NCBI GenBank assembly: GCA_052117605.1 | Contig: JBQKIT010000016.1 | Reading direction: 5' to 3' (one strand) | DNA from: CAG-791 sp000431495 | GTDB lineage: Bacteria; Bacillota; Clostridia; Lachnospirales; Lachnospiraceae | DNA: 64,000 bases | Part shown: in pieces, positions 1-8,198 of the stretch | Numbering within the stretch: position 1 is the stretch's first letter | How the letters are laid out: every line of letters starts with the position of its first letter | Program-made: the position numbers and the translations under genes | The notes under the pieces: model-generated | The model's input: only the letters and a program-made list of their open reading frames with translations | Database searches by the model: none | Told to the model about the DNA's origin: nothing

Positions 1-84
1 AGTCAGAGCTACAGGGAAAAATCAAAAGTCCCACAGTATCTGAATGTATTGAACCACCGAATCAAAAAGAAAGGAAAATGTTGA
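1..84 (+). CDS. 3' end of an upstream gene (partial, unidentified)
   Basis: The first 84 bases form an uninterrupted frame ending in TGA at 82-84. The deduced tail is basic (ends RIKKKGKC), as is common at the C-terminus of glycosyltransferases in such clusters, but only 27 residues are visible and the family cannot be named. A start codon would lie outside the window. The next gene remnant begins 40 bases later behind an AAGGGA site. The alternative is that this is non-coding sequence that happens to lack stops. Confidence 0.35.
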   Translation, partial: SQSYREKSKVPQYLNVLNHRIKKKGKC

Positions 85-123
85 TTTAGCTTCTGGAATC
101 ATCATACAAGGGAAAAATACAAA

Positions 124-553
124 ATGAGCAGTTTTTATACGAAGGAAGAATTAAAAAGCGTGGGATTTAAGTATGTGGGGGGGTACCCTGATCAGTAGGA
201 AAGCCAGCATTTATGGAGCAGAGAACATCAGTATCGGCCAGAATGTCCGGATTGATGATTTTTGCATTTTAAGCGGAAAAATTGAAATTGGCAATTATGT
301 GCACATCGCAGCGGGTGTGATGCTATTTGGCGGAGAAGATGGAATCTTACTGCGGGATTACGTTGGGATTTCTTCCAGAAGTGTCATCTACGCGGCAAGT
401 GATGATTATTCGGGACAGTACATGACGAATCCGACAGTTCCGGAGCAGTATCGTCATATTATCAGTAAGACTGTCTGCATGGAGAAGCATGTACTGATCG
501 ACACAGGATGCACAATTTTGCCTGGAGTGAGGATTGGAGAAGGAATATTGAAT
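124..553 (+). pseudogene. Left-handed beta-helix O-acetyltransferase remnant, frameshifted and C-terminally truncated
   Basis: The frame opening at ATG 124 (start MSSFYTKEELKSVGFKYVG, AAGGGA site about 10 bases upstream) is the usual N-terminus of sugar O-acetyltransferases of the hexapeptide-repeat (galactoside acetyltransferase, CatB/NodL-like) family. It runs into TAG at 196. The rest of the protein continues in the next frame from about 179: ISRKASIYG, isoleucine-patch hexapeptides, and the active-site region around SDDYSGQYMTNPTVP. The switch is at a run of seven Gs (177-183); six Gs would restore one continuous protein. The C-terminus is also lost: after LPGVRIGEG, where the family normally has about 35 more residues, the frame runs straight into the start of the ATP-grasp gene. 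Both lesions argue for a pseudogene. The frame open from 173 to 1753 should not be read as a real fusion protein. Confidence 0.8.
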
Positions 554-1753
554 ATGAGAAAATTAATGATCCTTGGCGGATCGCGCTACGCGCTGCCGGT
601 GATTGAGGCAGCGCACAAGCTGGGCATCTATACCATCACATGTGATTATCTGCCGGACAACATTGCACATAAGTATTCGGATGAATACTGTAATGTCAGC
701 ATCATTGAAAAAGAAAAGGTACTGGAAGCCGCTCATCAGCTTCATATCGATGGAATCATGTCTTTTGCCTGTGATCCTGGCGTGGTCACAGCGGCCTATG
801 TTGCAGAACAGATGGGACTTCCGAATGTGGGACCCTATGAATCGGTTTGCATCCTTCAGAATAAGGGAAAGTTCCGTGAATTCCTGACGAAGAATGGTTT
901 TAACGTTCCAGCGGCAAAGAGCTACAAGAAGGTAGAAGATGCTGTCAAAGATGCCGGAATCTTCCATTGGCCCGTCATTGTAAAACCGACGGATTCCGCA
1001 GGAAGCAAAGGCGTTACCCGGGTAGATGATCCGGACAGACTGGAAGAGAGCATTCGCTATGCCCTTTCTTACTCTCATTCCGACGAATTTATTATCGAAG
1101 ATTTTATTACACAGCACGGCTATTCGTCGGACTCTGACAGCTTCTCTGTTGATGGTGAGTTGAAGTTTGTTTCCTTTGACTGCCAGCATTTTGATCAGAA
1201 CGCAGAGAATCCATATACTCCGGCAGCATACAGCTGGCCGTCATCTATGAGCCAAGAGCATCAGGGGGAACTGACATCCGAGATCCAAAGGCTATTAAAG
1301 CTTCTTCATATGCGGACGGCTGTCTACAATATTGAAACCAGAGAGGGAACGGACGGGAAGACATATATTATGGAGCTATCCCCTCGCGGAGGCGGGAATC
1401 GCCTTTCGGAATGCCTTCGCTATGCGACGGGCGTCGATATGATCACCAATATGGTGAAATACTCCGTTGGGATGCCGGTGGATCCGATTGAGCAGAAACC
1501 ATATGAAGGCTGCTGGGCGGAAATCATTCTGCACAGCGATGAAGAGGGCATCTTCAAGGAACTGTGGATTTCTGATGAGATTGCAGACAATGTTGTGGAA
1601 CGTGATCTCTGGATTGAGCCAGGAACTCGCGTTGGCGGTTTCAAGGGAGCCAATGAAGCAATCGGGACACTGGTGCTTCAATTTGAGAGTCAGGAACGGA
1701 TCGAAGAGGTCCTTGGAAACCAAAGCAAGTATGTTAAAGTGGAGTTGAAGTAA
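554..1753 (+). CDS. ATP-grasp domain carboxylate-amine ligase-like protein
   Basis: A 399-residue protein of the ATP-grasp superfamily, which activates a carboxylate as acyl phosphate and joins it to an amine or thiol. The N-terminal pre-ATP-grasp Rossmann-like part begins MRKLMILGGSR. The central part has the nucleotide-binding strand VIVKPTDSAGSKG and the acidic EDFI strand. The C-terminal Mg-binding segment is IMELSPRGGGNR. The start at 554 fits the family and has GGAGAAGG ten bases upstream; the longer frame upstream is an acetyltransferase remnant. It is followed closely by a DegT-like enzyme and an SDR, so it probably adds an amino acid or similar group to an amino sugar. That substrate is an inference; related enzymes are also annotated as carbamoyl-phosphate-synthase-like. 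Confidence 0.85.
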   Translation: MRKLMILGGSRYALPVIEAAHKLGIYTITCDYLPDNIAHKYSDEYCNVSIIEKEKVLEAAHQLHIDGIMSFACDPGVVTAAYVAEQMGLPNVGPYESVCILQNKGKFREFLTKNGFNVPAAKSYKKVEDAVKDAGIFHWPVIVKPTDSAGSKGVTRVDDPDRLEESIRYALSYSHSDEFIIEDFITQHGYSSDSDSFSVDGELKFVSFDCQHFDQNAENPYTPAAYSWPSSMSQEHQGELTSEIQRLLKLLHMRTAVYNIETREGTDGKTYIMELSPRGGGNRLSECLRYATGVDMITNMVKYSVGMPVDPIEQKPYEGCWAEIILHSDEEGIFKELWISDEIADNVVERDLWIEPGTRVGGFKGANEAIGTLVLQFESQERIEEVLGNQSKYVKVELK

Positions 1754-1771
1754 TATGCGGTGGATAAGGTT

Positions 1772-2737
1772 ATGAAAGAAATTGGTGGATTTCTGGAATT
1801 AGAATGGAATCACGGCCGGGAATTTCATGAACAGGGAATTGCACTAAACAGTGGAAGAAATTGTCTGCGCTATTTGATACGTGCAAGAAAGATCAAAAAG
1901 ATTTGGCTCCCCAAATTATTATGCTCGGCAATCTCAGATACATGTTTGGAAGAAAAAACAGAAATTTCTTATTATTCGGTGGATGATAATCTTCGACCAA
2001 TTCTTACAGAAGTAACAAATCGGAAGGATTGGGTTTATCTGATTAATTTTTATGGTCAGTATGGCAGTGATGAGATTGTTTCATATGCAAATGAATATAA
2101 AAATCTTATCGTTGATAATGTGCAGGCGTTCTATACAAAGCCGATTAAAGGATTAGACACAATCTATACTTGCCGGAAATTTTTTGGTGTACCAGATGGA
2201 GGATATCTTTATACAGATTGCAGGCTTTCTGAAGTGTTGCAGAAGGATGAATCTTATAACAGACTTACCTTCTTAGCAGGCCGATTAGAACGTTCTGCAA
2301 ATGAGTTCTATTCGGCATACCGAGAGAATGAACAACGCATTGATGAACTTCCGCTCAGAAGAATGTCGATAGTGACCCAAAATCTCTTACGTGGAATTAA
2401 TTATGACCAAATAAAAAAAGTTCGAGAACAGAATTTTAGATATTTACATCAATGCCTGAAGCATTTCAATCAAGTGGATCTTTGTGTTCCTGATGGTCCA
2501 TATATGTATCCGTTTCTGGTAGAAAATGGCGCGGAGATACGCAAGAAACTGCAGGAAAAGAAAATATATGTTCCGACATTGTGGCCGAATGTTGTAGAGA
2601 ATCTTTCGCAGAAGGATGCGGAGTATAGTCTTGCAGAGAATATATTGCCGCTTCCATGCGATCAACGCTATGGAGTGCGGGATATGGAATATGTGGTGAA
2701 ACAAATATTAGATGGTATGGATAGAAGAGATGAATAA
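1772..2737 (+). CDS. DegT/DnrJ-like PLP-dependent aminotransferase homologue
   Basis: About 321 residues resembling a short, divergent fold-type-I aminotransferase of the DegT/DnrJ/EryC1/StrS group. Visible landmarks are NSGRNCLRYL (cofactor-phosphate region), LIVDNVQAFY (the Asp that contacts the pyridine nitrogen) and CRKFFGVPDGGYL, where Lys at about residue 136 is the expected Schiff-base lysine. It is shorter than typical DegT enzymes (about 370 residues), mainly in the C-terminal domain. I take ATG 1772, which gives MKEIGG, over an in-frame GTG at 1760; neither has a strong ribosome site. It lies just after the ATP-grasp gene and before an SDR, which suggests an unusual amino-sugar or glycan-modifying pathway. 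Substrate unknown. Confidence 0.75.
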   Translation: MKEIGGFLELEWNHGREFHEQGIALNSGRNCLRYLIRARKIKKIWLPKLLCSAISDTCLEEKTEISYYSVDDNLRPILTEVTNRKDWVYLINFYGQYGSDEIVSYANEYKNLIVDNVQAFYTKPIKGLDTIYTCRKFFGVPDGGYLYTDCRLSEVLQKDESYNRLTFLAGRLERSANEFYSAYRENEQRIDELPLRRMSIVTQNLLRGINYDQIKKVREQNFRYLHQCLKHFNQVDLCVPDGPYMYPFLVENGAEIRKKLQEKKIYVPTLWPNVVENLSQKDAEYSLAENILPLPCDQRYGVRDMEYVVKQILDGMDRRDE

Positions 2738-2813
2738 AGGAATAAGGTTGTTTTTAAGACAATAGAAAAGGCGGCCTGAAAGCGACTATGCAATATGCAA
2801 AGGAGAATGCAAT

Positions 2814-3806
2814 ATGAAGAAGATTATTATTTTCGGCGCGACAGGAAATGTAGGCTCTTATGTACATAAGTATGCCTGCGAATATTTCAAGGATCGATAT
2901 GAGGTGATTGCATCGGGACACCGCCAGACGGATTTCTTTGAAAAGCAAGGTCAGAAATATGTTTCGGTTGATATCAGCAGACCGGAGGAATTCGAGAAAC
3001 TTCCGCAGGAGGATGTCTATGCGGTGATTGACCTTGCGGCGCAAATCCCTTCTTACATGAAAGGGTATCATCCTGAAAAATATGTGCAGTCGAATATCAT
3101 GGGCGCATATAACGTGCTTGAATATTGCCGTAAGGTTCACGCAGACCGTATATTGTTCTCCACTACGGTGTTTGACATCTCGTTATCAGCGACAAACGGA
3201 ACCGTCTTAAAACCGGATATGCCGTATAACTTCAGCTATAAAGGCGATCATGCTGTTTATGTGATTACGAAGAATACATCAATTGAATTTATGAAGCACT
3301 ATTATGCGGAATATGGCCTGAAGTATTTTATTTTCCGCTTCCCTACAATTTATAATTATAGTCCGTATCACTACTACCATCCGAATGGAGTGAAAACACT
3401 CCGCCCGGTTTATCGCATGATTGATCAGGCAATGAAGGGAGAACCGATTGAGCTCTGGGGAGACCCCAATTATGCCAAGGATATGGTTCATGTTTATGAT
3501 TGTGCGCAGATGATTTGTAAGGCGGTTGAAGTGAATCGTGATCACGGCTGGTATAATGTAGGAACCGGGGTTCCGGTTACATTGCAGCAGCAGATCGAAA
3601 CAATTATTAAGATATTCTCTCCGGCGGATCATCCTTCTCAAATCGTCTATCGTCCGGATAAACCGGTCGGCGGCGGGTTTCTTATGGATGTGACAAATGC
3701 GAAGGAAGAGCTTGGATATGTACCTAAGTATGATGTGGAAGCTCTTTTTAGAAATTATAAAGAAGAAATGGCTATTAATAGATTTAAAGAATTACGCGGA
3801 GAATGA
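2814..3806 (+). CDS. NAD-dependent epimerase/dehydratase (extended SDR)
   Basis: A 330-residue extended short-chain dehydrogenase/reductase. The Rossmann fingerprint GATGNVG is at residues 8-14 and the catalytic YVITK (Tyr149, Lys153) is in place. The C-terminal substrate domain has the usual WGDPNYAKDMVHVYD segment of nucleotide-sugar epimerases. It has a good site (AAAGGAG) and starts at ATG 2814. It is the last gene of the left-edge module with the ATP-grasp and DegT-like genes and stops just before a bidirectional hairpin terminator. Likely role: 4-epimerisation, 4,6-dehydration or reduction of an NDP-sugar; the exact reaction cannot be told from sequence. Confidence 0.88.
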   Translation: MKKIIIFGATGNVGSYVHKYACEYFKDRYEVIASGHRQTDFFEKQGQKYVSVDISRPEEFEKLPQEDVYAVIDLAAQIPSYMKGYHPEKYVQSNIMGAYNVLEYCRKVHADRILFSTTVFDISLSATNGTVLKPDMPYNFSYKGDHAVYVITKNTSIEFMKHYYAEYGLKYFIFRFPTIYNYSPYHYYHPNGVKTLRPVYRMIDQAMKGEPIELWGDPNYAKDMVHVYDCAQMICKAVEVNRDHGWYNVGTGVPVTLQQQIETIIKIFSPADHPSQIVYRPDKPVGGGFLMDVTNAKEELGYVPKYDVEALFRNYKEEMAINRFKELRGE

Positions 3807-3822
3807 AAAATTAAGATAAAAT

Positions 3823-3864
3823 TCAGCGTCCAGGGAATCAATCATAGGATTCCCTGGACGCTGA
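3823..3864. terminator. Bidirectional intrinsic terminator between convergent genes
   Basis: A perfect 17-bp inverted repeat (arms 3823-3839 and 3848-3864, 8-base loop) lies in the 86-base gap between the plus-strand SDR and the minus-strand flippase. On the minus strand the hairpin is followed by a T-rich stretch (complement of the A-rich 3805-3822), so it should work best for the flippase transcript. On the plus strand the following bases are only moderately T-rich. Confidence 0.85.
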
Positions 3865-3892
3865 ACGATATCAGATAAAAATAATTTTGTGC

Positions 3893-5332
3893 TTATGATG
3901 CATTCCTTCGGAACCCGTGAATTGTCTGCAACAGATATTCAAAGGACTCCAGTTTGAATAAGGCGGACCCTGCAAGATAGATCGCTCCCCCGAGCAGGAT
4001 CTGCAACAGGAGCGTGGCAAGGGTTCCGAGTGGAAGAAAGGAAACCAGAGACACACAGCCGCCCATGGCAATGGCAAGAAGGATGGATGGGAGAATGTCT
4101 CGAAGCTGTTCCAGGTAGCTGTAACCCAGAAGTTTCCAGTTCGGATACGAATTGATGATCTGGCTGGAAATGCTGGATACGATCATGCTGTATGCCATCG
4201 CCATTACACTGATTTTCATGGTGACAAGAAGGAGAATCATTCCTACGACCTTCTTGGCAATCTCCAACCTAAGAAACAGATCACTTCTCCCCATTGCCTT
4301 GATTGCATTGAGATTTGCCGTGTGAATCGGCCAGAACATATAGGTGATACAGAAGATTCGAAGGTATGGAACGCAGGGAAGCCATTTGTCTGTTAGTACA
4401 AGACGGACCACTGGTTCGGCACAGAATGCAAGCCCCATCATTAGTGGCGCCATAATGTAGATACTCGTCATAATGGCACGGCGCGTCATGTTCTTCACAG
4501 CGATATGGTTATCTTGAACATCGGACATCGTCGGCAGCAGGACACTGTCAATGGAAGTGTTGATATTGCTGACGATGACATTGGGAAACTTATCTCCCTG
4601 ATTGTAAAAGGCAAGATCCGAGGAGGAATAAATTTTCCCGATCAGCAAACTGCGTAAATTACTATAGCCTGTGTCAAGAAGCGAAGATGCAAGGAGCTTC
4701 CACCCATAGGATAGCAGGCCCTTTAGTCTACTCCAAGAGAAGATGAATTTTGGCCTCCAAGGGACTGTGATCCACAGAATCATCGTATCAATGGCAGCAT
4801 TGCACAGGTATTGCGCAACCAGAGCCCAGACGCCAAATCCGGCATAAGCCAGAGCAATGCCTGCAACAGCAGAAACAAGCGTTCCTCCCAGGGTAGAGAA
4901 GAAGAAGCGCTTGAAAATCATATGCCGCGAGACATACGACTGCTGGATTCCCTTGACTCCGGAAATGATTAACGTCAGACTCAGCACGCGAACCAGCGGA
5001 ACATAGATTGGATTATTATAAAATCTGGCAATGAAAGGTGCAGCAAGGAACATAGCACCATACAATGCAAGACAGACGATCAGATTAAAATAGAAAACCG
5101 AGGAAAAATCCAGATCATCAGCATTCTTCTTCTGAATGAGTGCAGTCCCCAGTCCGCTGTCGACGAATACTTGAAGAATCGTAGTGAAGACCGTTACAAG
5201 AGCAATAACGCCGTAATCCTCCGGCGCCAGCAGTCTTGCCAACACAATGGAAACAATAAAGGTAACGAGCTGCGCACCGCAGCGTTCTGCAAAGCGCCAG
5301 ATAAAGTTGGTGATTGTAGTTGTTCGGGACAT
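3893..5332 (-). CDS. Wzx-type oligosaccharide flippase (MOP superfamily)
   Basis: A 479-residue polytopic protein with about a dozen hydrophobic segments. The N-terminus (about residues 10-50: FIWRFAERCGAQ, SIVLARLLAPEDYG) is the signature of lipopolysaccharide/teichuronic-acid flippases of the MOP/MATE superfamily (Wzx, TuaB, EpsK relatives). Such proteins move undecaprenyl-diphosphate-linked repeat units across the membrane. The start is supported by AAAGGAAGG on the minus strand. It is transcribed away from the initiating sugar transferase at 5525 and toward the strong terminator at 3823. With the Wzy-like polymerase at 13688 and the initiating transferase it would complete a Wzx/Wzy assembly line. 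Confidence 0.92.
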   Translation of the reverse strand: MSRTTTITNFIWRFAERCGAQLVTFIVSIVLARLLAPEDYGVIALVTVFTTILQVFVDSGLGTALIQKKNADDLDFSSVFYFNLIVCLALYGAMFLAAPFIARFYNNPIYVPLVRVLSLTLIISGVKGIQQSYVSRHMIFKRFFFSTLGGTLVSAVAGIALAYAGFGVWALVAQYLCNAAIDTMILWITVPWRPKFIFSWSRLKGLLSYGWKLLASSLLDTGYSNLRSLLIGKIYSSSDLAFYNQGDKFPNVIVSNINTSIDSVLLPTMSDVQDNHIAVKNMTRRAIMTSIYIMAPLMMGLAFCAEPVVRLVLTDKWLPCVPYLRIFCITYMFWPIHTANLNAIKAMGRSDLFLRLEIAKKVVGMILLLVTMKISVMAMAYSMIVSSISSQIINSYPNWKLLGYSYLEQLRDILPSILLAIAMGGCVSLVSFLPLGTLATLLLQILLGGAIYLAGSALFKLESFEYLLQTIHGFRRNAS

Positions 5333-5435
5333 AGAATCCTTCTTTCCTTATGTATGTGATGAGATCGCTTCTAATTGTGCACTTTTTTCGACGATCTGTC
5401 GAGAGTGAGCAGGAGTGAAAAGAGTATGCCACTTC

Positions 5436-5465
5436 TTTCAGGGGGAGGGGAAAATATAGTATAAT
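5436..5465 (+). promoter_or_regulatory. Putative sigma-A promoter for the sugar-transferase operon
   Basis: A consensus TATAAT at 5460-5465 is preceded, with an 18-base spacer, by TTTCAG at 5436-5441. It lies 60 bases before the start of the initiating sugar transferase in the divergent gap. The -10 is good; the -35 is weak. Confidence 0.5.
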
Positions 5466-5524
5466 CCTAGTTCGTAGTCTATATCTTAAAAAATCATTTC
5501 ATTTACAAGAAGGTAGAAAAACGG

Positions 5525-6913
5525 ATGAGAAAGTCTGCAAAAATCCAGTGGAAATATGTCTATCGATATGGGTGCGCCTTGCTGTTGACACTGATAGCTG
5601 CATTGATTTTTCTGGCTACCTGGTATGACTTTGTGCAGGAGAACAATCAGGCCGGACATTTATTGGGACTTGGAAATTTATCCATGTCCGTTTTGATCTA
5701 CTGCGGGCTGTTTCTCATCGTTGGAAGATGGCTGCATGCATTTCAGATTGGTGTAGAACGCAAAGCGAGCGTCATGGCGTCGCAGATGCTGACGCTTCTT
5801 GTGGTAGATTCTATAGAAGTGTTTCTCTCTCTTGCTATTACCGGACAGATTCGCTTCTTTAACGAATTCCTTTGGATTTATGTTATGATGTTCTTGATTC
5901 AGACTGCGGTTCTGTGTCTGACGGTAATTCCGATGATTAATTTCTATCGGCGGACCTTTCCGCCGCTGCAAATTCTGGAGTTGCATGGGAGATATCCCAA
6001 TGATCTGTGTGATAAAATTGCCTCGGTTCCGTATAAATATCATGTACAGATGCAGATGAGCAGCATAGAAGACGAGCAGACCATTCGGAGTGCAATTGGA
6101 AAATGCGATGCGGTTCTCTTGAATGATCTCCCAGCGGAAAAGAAAAACCATTTCCTGAAGTTGTGTTTTGAAATGAACAAAAGAGTTTATTTCGTGCCGA
6201 AGCTATCTGATGTCATTGTCAAGGGGGCGGAGCAGCTGAATTTGTTCGACACACCGTTGTTCCTCTCCAGAAATAATGGAATGAAAGTATTGGAACGCGT
6301 GATCAAGCGCAGTTTTGATATCGTTCTGAGCCTCATGGCTCTTCTTTTGCTGTCTCCAATTTTCCTGATCGTTGCGATTGCGATTAAGGTCGAAGACGGG
6401 GGGGCTGTTTTCTATCGGCAGGAGAGATGTACCATCCATGGAAGAAAGTTCTGGATCCTGAAATTCCGGTCCATGATTGAAAATGCAGAGCAGGATGGAA
6501 AGCCACATCCGGCAGGAGAGCAGGATGATCGTATTACAAGAGTAGGACATATCATTCGTGCCTGCCGGCTTGATGAGCTCCCGCAGCTGATCAATATTAT
6601 CCGGGGGGATATGTCCATTGTAGGCCCACGTCCGGAACGCGTGGAGCACGTGGAAAAATATACTGAGGCTATTCCGGAGTTTTCTTATCGGATGAAGGTG
6701 AAGGCAGGCTTGACCGGAATGGCACAGGTATATGGAAAATACAACACAACAGCGCTGGATAAGCTGAAGTACGATATGCTCTATATCACGAATTTCAGTA
6801 TTCTGCTGGATTTGCAGATTATCTTTGAAACGGTAAAGATCCTGTTCCAGAAGGAAAGCACAGAGGGGTTCTCGGAAGAACAAGTGAAGAAGATGCATGA
6901 TGATTATGTTTGA
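5525..6913 (+). CDS. Polyprenyl-phosphate sugar-1-phosphate transferase (repeat-unit initiating enzyme)
   Basis: A 462-residue polyisoprenyl-phosphate hexose-1-phosphate transferase of the WbaP/EpsL type, which starts a polysaccharide repeat by moving sugar-1-phosphate from a UDP-sugar to undecaprenyl phosphate. Four N-terminal membrane segments (about 15-35, 50-70, 85-107, 112-137) and a soluble middle domain (about 140-250) precede the C-terminal catalytic domain. That domain begins with KRSFDIVLSL (261-270), a re-entrant helix, and carries KFRSM (313), DELPQ (350), GDMSIVGPRPE (361) and KAGLTG (393). Length is normal for the long form of the family. It starts at ATG 5525 with AGAAGG. The gene leads a long plus-strand glycan cluster. 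Sugar specificity (Gal, Glc, GlcNAc or diNAcBac) is not evident. Confidence 0.93.
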   Translation: MRKSAKIQWKYVYRYGCALLLTLIAALIFLATWYDFVQENNQAGHLLGLGNLSMSVLIYCGLFLIVGRWLHAFQIGVERKASVMASQMLTLLVVDSIEVFLSLAITGQIRFFNEFLWIYVMMFLIQTAVLCLTVIPMINFYRRTFPPLQILELHGRYPNDLCDKIASVPYKYHVQMQMSSIEDEQTIRSAIGKCDAVLLNDLPAEKKNHFLKLCFEMNKRVYFVPKLSDVIVKGAEQLNLFDTPLFLSRNNGMKVLERVIKRSFDIVLSLMALLLLSPIFLIVAIAIKVEDGGAVFYRQERCTIHGRKFWILKFRSMIENAEQDGKPHPAGEQDDRITRVGHIIRACRLDELPQLINIIRGDMSIVGPRPERVEHVEKYTEAIPEFSYRMKVKAGLTGMAQVYGKYNTTALDKLKYDMLYITNFSILLDLQIIFETVKILFQKESTEGFSEEQVKKMHDDYV

Positions 6914-7029
6914 ATGTAGCGTAGAATTTTGAGGTTTGGATGTAGCAATCATTCCGTCTCCCACAAATGGGCGGGGGAAGAACAACAGATACACGATGCG
7001 GGGGATGGAGGGAAATTGCCATTGAAACA

Positions 7030-8181
7030 TGATGTAAAATTATTCATAGACAGACAGGGAAGGCAGATGCTTTAACTGGCGCTAGATTTCTGGCTATCAT
7101 GGTCATGATCTTTAATCATTTTGAGCTTTTGTAAAATTACGGAGCATTTGGCAAGGTATATGAATGTTTTTTACATAGTGCGACGATGGGCGTTGACTTT
7201 TTCTTTATGTTTTCTGGATTTGGTATGATGCTTTCAAGTATCTGAAGAAATCCTAATTGAACTGCTCTAGCGGGTGGCATTAAAGACCTCATTACTTTTG
7301 GTAAACATCATGTTAAGAAGATATATCCGGCCTATGCATTCGTTCTCTTATTTGGAATTTCTTATGAAGTATTGACAGGATACATCGAGAATGGACATAG
7401 CTTGATACGACAGGTGACAAAATGTGCAATTTTACTTCGAATTGATCTAACCCTGCTACAGGCAGCAACTGGACGGAAAGCATTTAGCCATTCATTAAAT
7501 GGCGTGTGCTGGTTCTTGTCTTCGCTTTTCTGCCTTTATCTGGTTAGTTCACTGATTATGAAATTTCTGAAGAAGCATGTAAGGACAGTTAAGATAGCTC
7601 TTCTTTGCAGTACATTCTCGATAGGAATTTCAGCAATTCTTGCTGTTGTTTTTACTTTTATTGATGACCACACGAAGTTTGACGATCTTTGTTATGGATC
7701 TCCTTACAAAAGAGTATTTCATGTGATTCCAGGAATACTGTTGGCGCAGATCTATAATACGTTTCATAAACAGGATGTACATTATCGGTCTTCTTCAGCT
7801 ATTCAGTCAGGTGTCTTTGAATGTCTGTTTATCGGATTTTCAATGCTCTGGTTTTTTATAAGAATTTGTGGCATCTTCATTTCTTGGCTACGCAGTTTAT
7901 GCTGTTGACATGATAGCTGTTGCTGGCGATCTGTATGCACTTGTTGTTGGTAAAGGAATGTTCTCAAAGATGCTTTCTAGAAGAAAAGTGGTTTACTTTG
8001 TTGCTATTTCAATGTACATATTTCTTTCGCATTATAATATTCGTATATGTGTTGCTTTATTATTCAAATGCTGAAGATCGAATCCATACCGGTTGCCATT
8101 ATTGAGATGGCCATAATTCTTATCTTGACAATGCTTCTGTCGATTGGAATCAATTTCCATCGATTAAGAAGCCACCGCTAA
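7030..8181 (+). pseudogene. Decayed acyltransferase-3 (OafA/NRG-like) gene
   Basis: Conceptual translation across frames rebuilds a membrane acyltransferase-3 protein: RQGRQ, then after a frame change LTGARFLAIMVMIFNHFE, then GVDFFFMFSGFGMM, then HHVKKIYPAYAF. The longest intact piece, 7372-7908, has several membrane segments. A further tail can be read from about 8068 to TAA at 8179. The intact parts are interrupted by TAA about 7132, TGA about 7243 and 7258, and by frame changes near 7065 and after 7880. No full protein can be made. The gene would have added an acyl group to the surface glycan. A second intact copy of this family lies at 36936 and a third at 60326. Confidence 0.85.
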
Positions 8182-8198
8182 TTTAGGAGACTTTAAAC

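Noticed and set aside
173..1753. A 526-residue acetyltransferase-ATP-grasp fusion protein
   Set aside because: The acetyltransferase part lacks its N-terminal start in this frame and its C-terminal end, and the ATP-grasp gene has its own start and ribosome site. A deletion scar explains the open frame better.
5388..5402. Small palindrome TCGAC-GATCT-GTCGA in the flippase/sugar-transferase divergent gap as an operator
   Set aside because: Five-base arms are too short to claim a regulator site, and only one copy is present.
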